Assembly (NCBI GenBank): GCA_900549185.1
Contig: URNM01000083.1
Coordinates: forward strand, 1 to 8,204
Length of the DNA stretch: 8,204 nucleotides
From: an uncultured Collinsella sp.
GTDB lineage: Bacteria; Actinomycetota; Coriobacteriia; Coriobacteriales; Coriobacteriaceae
Direction: 5' to 3'
The notes below the pieces were generated by a model. The model worked only from the letters and a program-made list of their open reading frames with translations. It was not told the DNA's origin and ran no database searches. Numbering within the stretch: the first letter of the stretch is position 1; every line of letters starts with the position of its first letter. Made by a program: the position numbers and the translations under genes. Shown here piece after piece: positions 7,401 to 8,204 of the stretch.

Positions 7401-7955
7401 CCGCGTCTGCACTACGAGGATTACAAGGCGGGGAGCGCCAAACTCGATACGTGCATGGAGCTCGTGCACGGCGCACTCGACGGCGGGCATCGCATCCTGT
7501 TGTTCAGCCAGTTTACGGGTATGCTCGATATCATCGGTAAGCGCTTGGCCAAGGAGGACATCGACTTCTTTAAGCTCACGGGCGCTTCGTCTAAGGAGAG
7601 CCGCGCCAAGATGGTCGCGCAGTTCCAGGAGGGCGAGGTTCCGGTCTTTTTGATTTCGCTCAAGGCGGGCGGCGTGGGCCTTAACCTGACGGCTGCCGAC
7701 GTGGTCATCCACTACGACCCGTGGTGGAACGTGGCGGCGCAGGACCAAGCAACTGACCGTGCACACCGTATTGGCCAGCAACATACCGTGACCGTGTACA
7801 AGCTCATCGCCAAGGACACGATCGAGGAACGCATTATGCGGATGCAGGAGTCCAAGCGCGACCTGGTCAACAGCGTACTCGGCGGCGACGGCATCTCGTC
7901 GGCACTGTTCACGCGCGAGGATGTTCTGGCGCTGCTCGGCGGCGACGGGCGTTAA
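4491..7955 (+). CDS. SWI2/SNF2-family ATPase (DEAD/DEAH-like helicase) with N-terminal SWIM zinc finger
   Basis: Complete gene of 1154 codons from ATG 4491 to TAA. Near the N-terminus, CDC at 78-80 followed by CKH at 90-92 is a SWIM zinc finger (CxCx9CxH), a DNA- or protein-binding module. A Pro/Ala-rich linker (about 121-150) leads to a poorly conserved region (about 185-680) that probably contains the bacterial SNF2-associated domain. The ATPase motor occupies 690-1125: motif I DDMGLGKT at 716-723 (Walker Lys722), Ia LVVCPASL at 743-750, II DEAQ at 815-818, III LTGTPIENR at 842-850, IV LLFSQFTGMLD at 1003-1013, V SLKAGGVGLNLT at 1056-1067, and VI DQATDRAHRIGQ at 1085-1096 with the arginine fingers. 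All motifs are intact. The family translocates on double-stranded DNA to move or strip bound proteins; RapA/HepA, a bacterial relative, recycles RNA polymerase. No nuclease or restriction domain is fused. The gene starts 28 nt after dnaE and is probably co-transcribed with it. The exact substrate is unknown. Confidence 0.95.
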   Translation: MAQGTFVQALRKEAALSGTFMKGRSLMLNGAVLSIEDSGSRFSKNVTVEGSVRGSRGDLYKTRVALDMDEHEVIDYDCDCPAAYRYPGMCKHAIATALAYLDASGAEPVEGLRTPVRTFAAQPKQPARNAPKAPAVNPNFPFPAPVPTSPSLMAALSDLSDARMDELASMRRKLAGSVDPDAPKAVLEPSLVPYYNPLFAERFSWALELRIRCGTVSYVVKDIDGMADAYVRGGTFSYGKKLTFVHTPEAFEDVSTKLLNLVVTTVAYLDDITSSRSASYDFARSGFVAERQLPLSEHSIVYVLDLLRGQTISFEPAWSRGTTTHRTYDVAVEMPPEGEDEALSERPPLLAAKIAPAAGGSYDLRLPADAYCFASGDVAYLVDTRRARRADVAFAQHAAPFLSRLLPCRTPIHIAVDQVGEFCRMALPILRDYTDLTAPAALDTVAPEPSFAMAIGVDDGLVTCKITVAYGDWSADLFSLGAPGSPFEEQRPGVPPRDEVAEFRVMGTAALYFDFYEVGLAFEERDDESLFCLLTEGLSALSELGEVMLSDRLRQISVRPAPKLSVRATVKSNLLDVELGASGLSASDLAIYLDSYKRHQTFARLTSGDIIRLDEGARAAFGLAEDLGVDAVDLLDGVSLPASSTLFVDSMLARTPALEADRDAAFRRTVERLDTLGKMDFTVPASLKATMRGYQVDGYQWLGSLEHLGLGGILADDMGLGKTLQMIAHILARVEAGDIKPTLVVCPASLVYNWTAELERFAPSLDVCAIVGAKAQRRVQIAGVAEHNVVVTSYDLMRRDIDEYVEQDFARVVLDEAQYIKNPLTQVARATKRLPAGVRFALTGTPIENRLSELWSIFDFLMPGLLGTRESFAKRFESPVEHAEGDSAARLQALVSPFVLRRVKEDVVADLPEKIEDTVMAQLTGEQRKLYLANQDRIAQQVQHRESSEFKKDKLKVLAELTKLRQICCDPRLHYEDYKAGSAKLDTCMELVHGALDGGHRILLFSQFTGMLDIIGKRLAKEDIDFFKLTGASSKESRAKMVAQFQEGEVPVFLISLKAGGVGLNLTAADVVIHYDPWWNVAAQDQATDRAHRIGQQHTVTVYKLIAKDTIEERIMRMQESKRDLVNSVLGGDGISSALFTREDVLALLGGDGR

Positions 7956-8038
7956 CCCGCTCGGGTGAGGCCGCCAGGGCGGATAGCCCGCGCTGTCCCA
8001 TCGTCCCCGCTCGTTATGTGTTCATTTGCAATGCCGTG

Positions 8039-8072
8039 GATGGTTTGTCTGCCTTTGGGCATAAGAACCATC
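8039..8072. repeat. Nested inverted repeat upstream of the last gene
   Basis: GATGGTT (8039-8045) pairs with AACCATC (8066-8072). Inside it TGCC (8050-8053) pairs with GGCA (8058-8061) around a TTTG tetraloop, leaving a symmetric 4x4 internal loop. It ends 33 bases before the ATG at 8106, so it could be an operator or a leader hairpin. No T-run follows, so it is not a clear terminator. Short nested repeats can arise by chance. Confidence 0.4.
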
Positions 8073-8093
8073 AAGAACATTGGCACATCAGCA

Positions 8094-8099
8094 AAGGAG
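8094..8099 (+). promoter_or_regulatory. Ribosome binding site of the truncated last gene
   Basis: AAGGAG, a strong Shine-Dalgarno match, lies 6 bases before ATG 8106. It is the main evidence that a real gene begins here despite only 51 genomic coding bases. Confidence 0.7.
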
Positions 8100-8105
8100 A
8101 ACATC

Positions 8106-8156
8106 ATGGCGAAATTCTTTAAGGACCCTGACGGCAAGCTCATCGCTGCCCTTGGC
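8106..8156 (+). CDS. Start of an unidentified gene (3' truncated by adapter)
   Basis: Seventeen genomic codons follow a strong ribosome binding site and encode MAKFFKDPDGKLIAALG. The peptide is lysine-rich with no signal peptide or membrane segment visible, so a cytoplasmic protein is plausible. I do not recognise the family from so few residues. From 8157 the frame runs into the Nextera mosaic end, which adds LSLIHI and a stop at 8175-8177; those six residues are artefact, and the apparent 23-residue protein is not real. The gene is separated from the SNF2 gene by 150 bases, so it probably has its own promoter, although none is clear. Confidence 0.6.
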
Positions 8157-8204
8157 CTGTCTCTTATACACATCTGACGCTGCCGACGACTAGTCGAGTG
8201 TAGA
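8157..8204. other. Nextera read-1 adapter with i5 index (synthetic, not genomic)
   Basis: Positions 8157-8175 are the reverse-complement Tn5 mosaic end (CTGTCTCTTATACACATCT), and 8176-8189 (GACGCTGCCGACGA) complete the Nextera read-1 adapter. Positions 8190-8197 (CTAGTCGA) fill the i5 index slot; their reverse complement TCGACTAG matches, from memory, index S513. GTGTAGA at 8198-8204 is the start of the P5 stem. This is not organismal DNA. Confidence 0.98.

Noticed and set aside
4491..7955. SNF2 protein as part of a defence system (such as DISARM or a restriction-associated helicase)
   Set aside because: No methyltransferase, phospholipase D, nuclease or other defence partner lies nearby. 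The neighbours are housekeeping replication and repair genes, which fits a chromosomal maintenance role better.
7955..7982. Two small palindromes after the SNF2 stop (ACCCGCTCGGGT at 7955-7966, CCGCCAGGGCGG at 7971-7982) as a terminator
   Set aside because: The loops would be only 2-4 bases with 4-5 bp stems and no T-run follows. GC-rich sequence produces such palindromes often.
7965..8177. 70-codon + strand open frame ending in the adapter
   Set aside because: It has no ribosome binding site, covers the intergenic gap, and its last residues (LSLIHI) come from the Nextera adapter. The better start in this same frame is ATG 8106 with a strong Shine-Dalgarno.

Overview
The window is an 8.2 kb contig of high-GC bacterial DNA with Illumina Nextera library adapters at both ends. 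Bases 1-43 and 8157-8204 are synthetic, so the genomic insert is about 44-8156. The proteins, the GC-rich codon use and the DnaE type suggest an actinobacterium of the class Coriobacteriia, most likely Collinsella or a close gut relative. That placement rests on general resemblance and no search was run.

All supported genes lie on the + strand. (1) 45-482 is the C-terminal end of a RecB/AddA-type helicase-nuclease carrying the PD-(D/E)XK nuclease motifs. (2) 483-658 is intergenic; it holds a perfect 18-bp inverted repeat around a 27-nt spacer, then a weak -10-like box and the dnaE ribosome binding site. (3) 659-4462 is a complete dnaE encoding the replicative DNA polymerase III alpha subunit. 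Its PHP domain appears to retain every metal ligand and carries a large insertion. (4) 4491-7955, starting 28 nt after dnaE, is a complete SWI2/SNF2-family ATPase with an N-terminal SWIM zinc finger. (5) 7956-8105 is intergenic and includes a nested inverted repeat. (6) 8106-8156 is the first 17 codons of a further gene, cut off by the adapter.

The theme is DNA maintenance: a break-repair nuclease, the replicative polymerase, and a DNA- or RNA-polymerase-remodelling ATPase. The tight dnaE-SNF2 spacing suggests co-transcription; the repeat-bearing gap suggests that dnaE is transcribed separately from the nuclease gene.

I found no CRISPR array, transposase, RNA gene, toxin-antitoxin pair or defence island, and no convincing undescribed multi-gene system. 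The points most worth a second look are the inverted-repeat element, the two lineage-type insertions in DnaE, the dnaE-SNF2 pairing, and the adapter sequence, which would create false chimeric proteins at both ends if left untrimmed.
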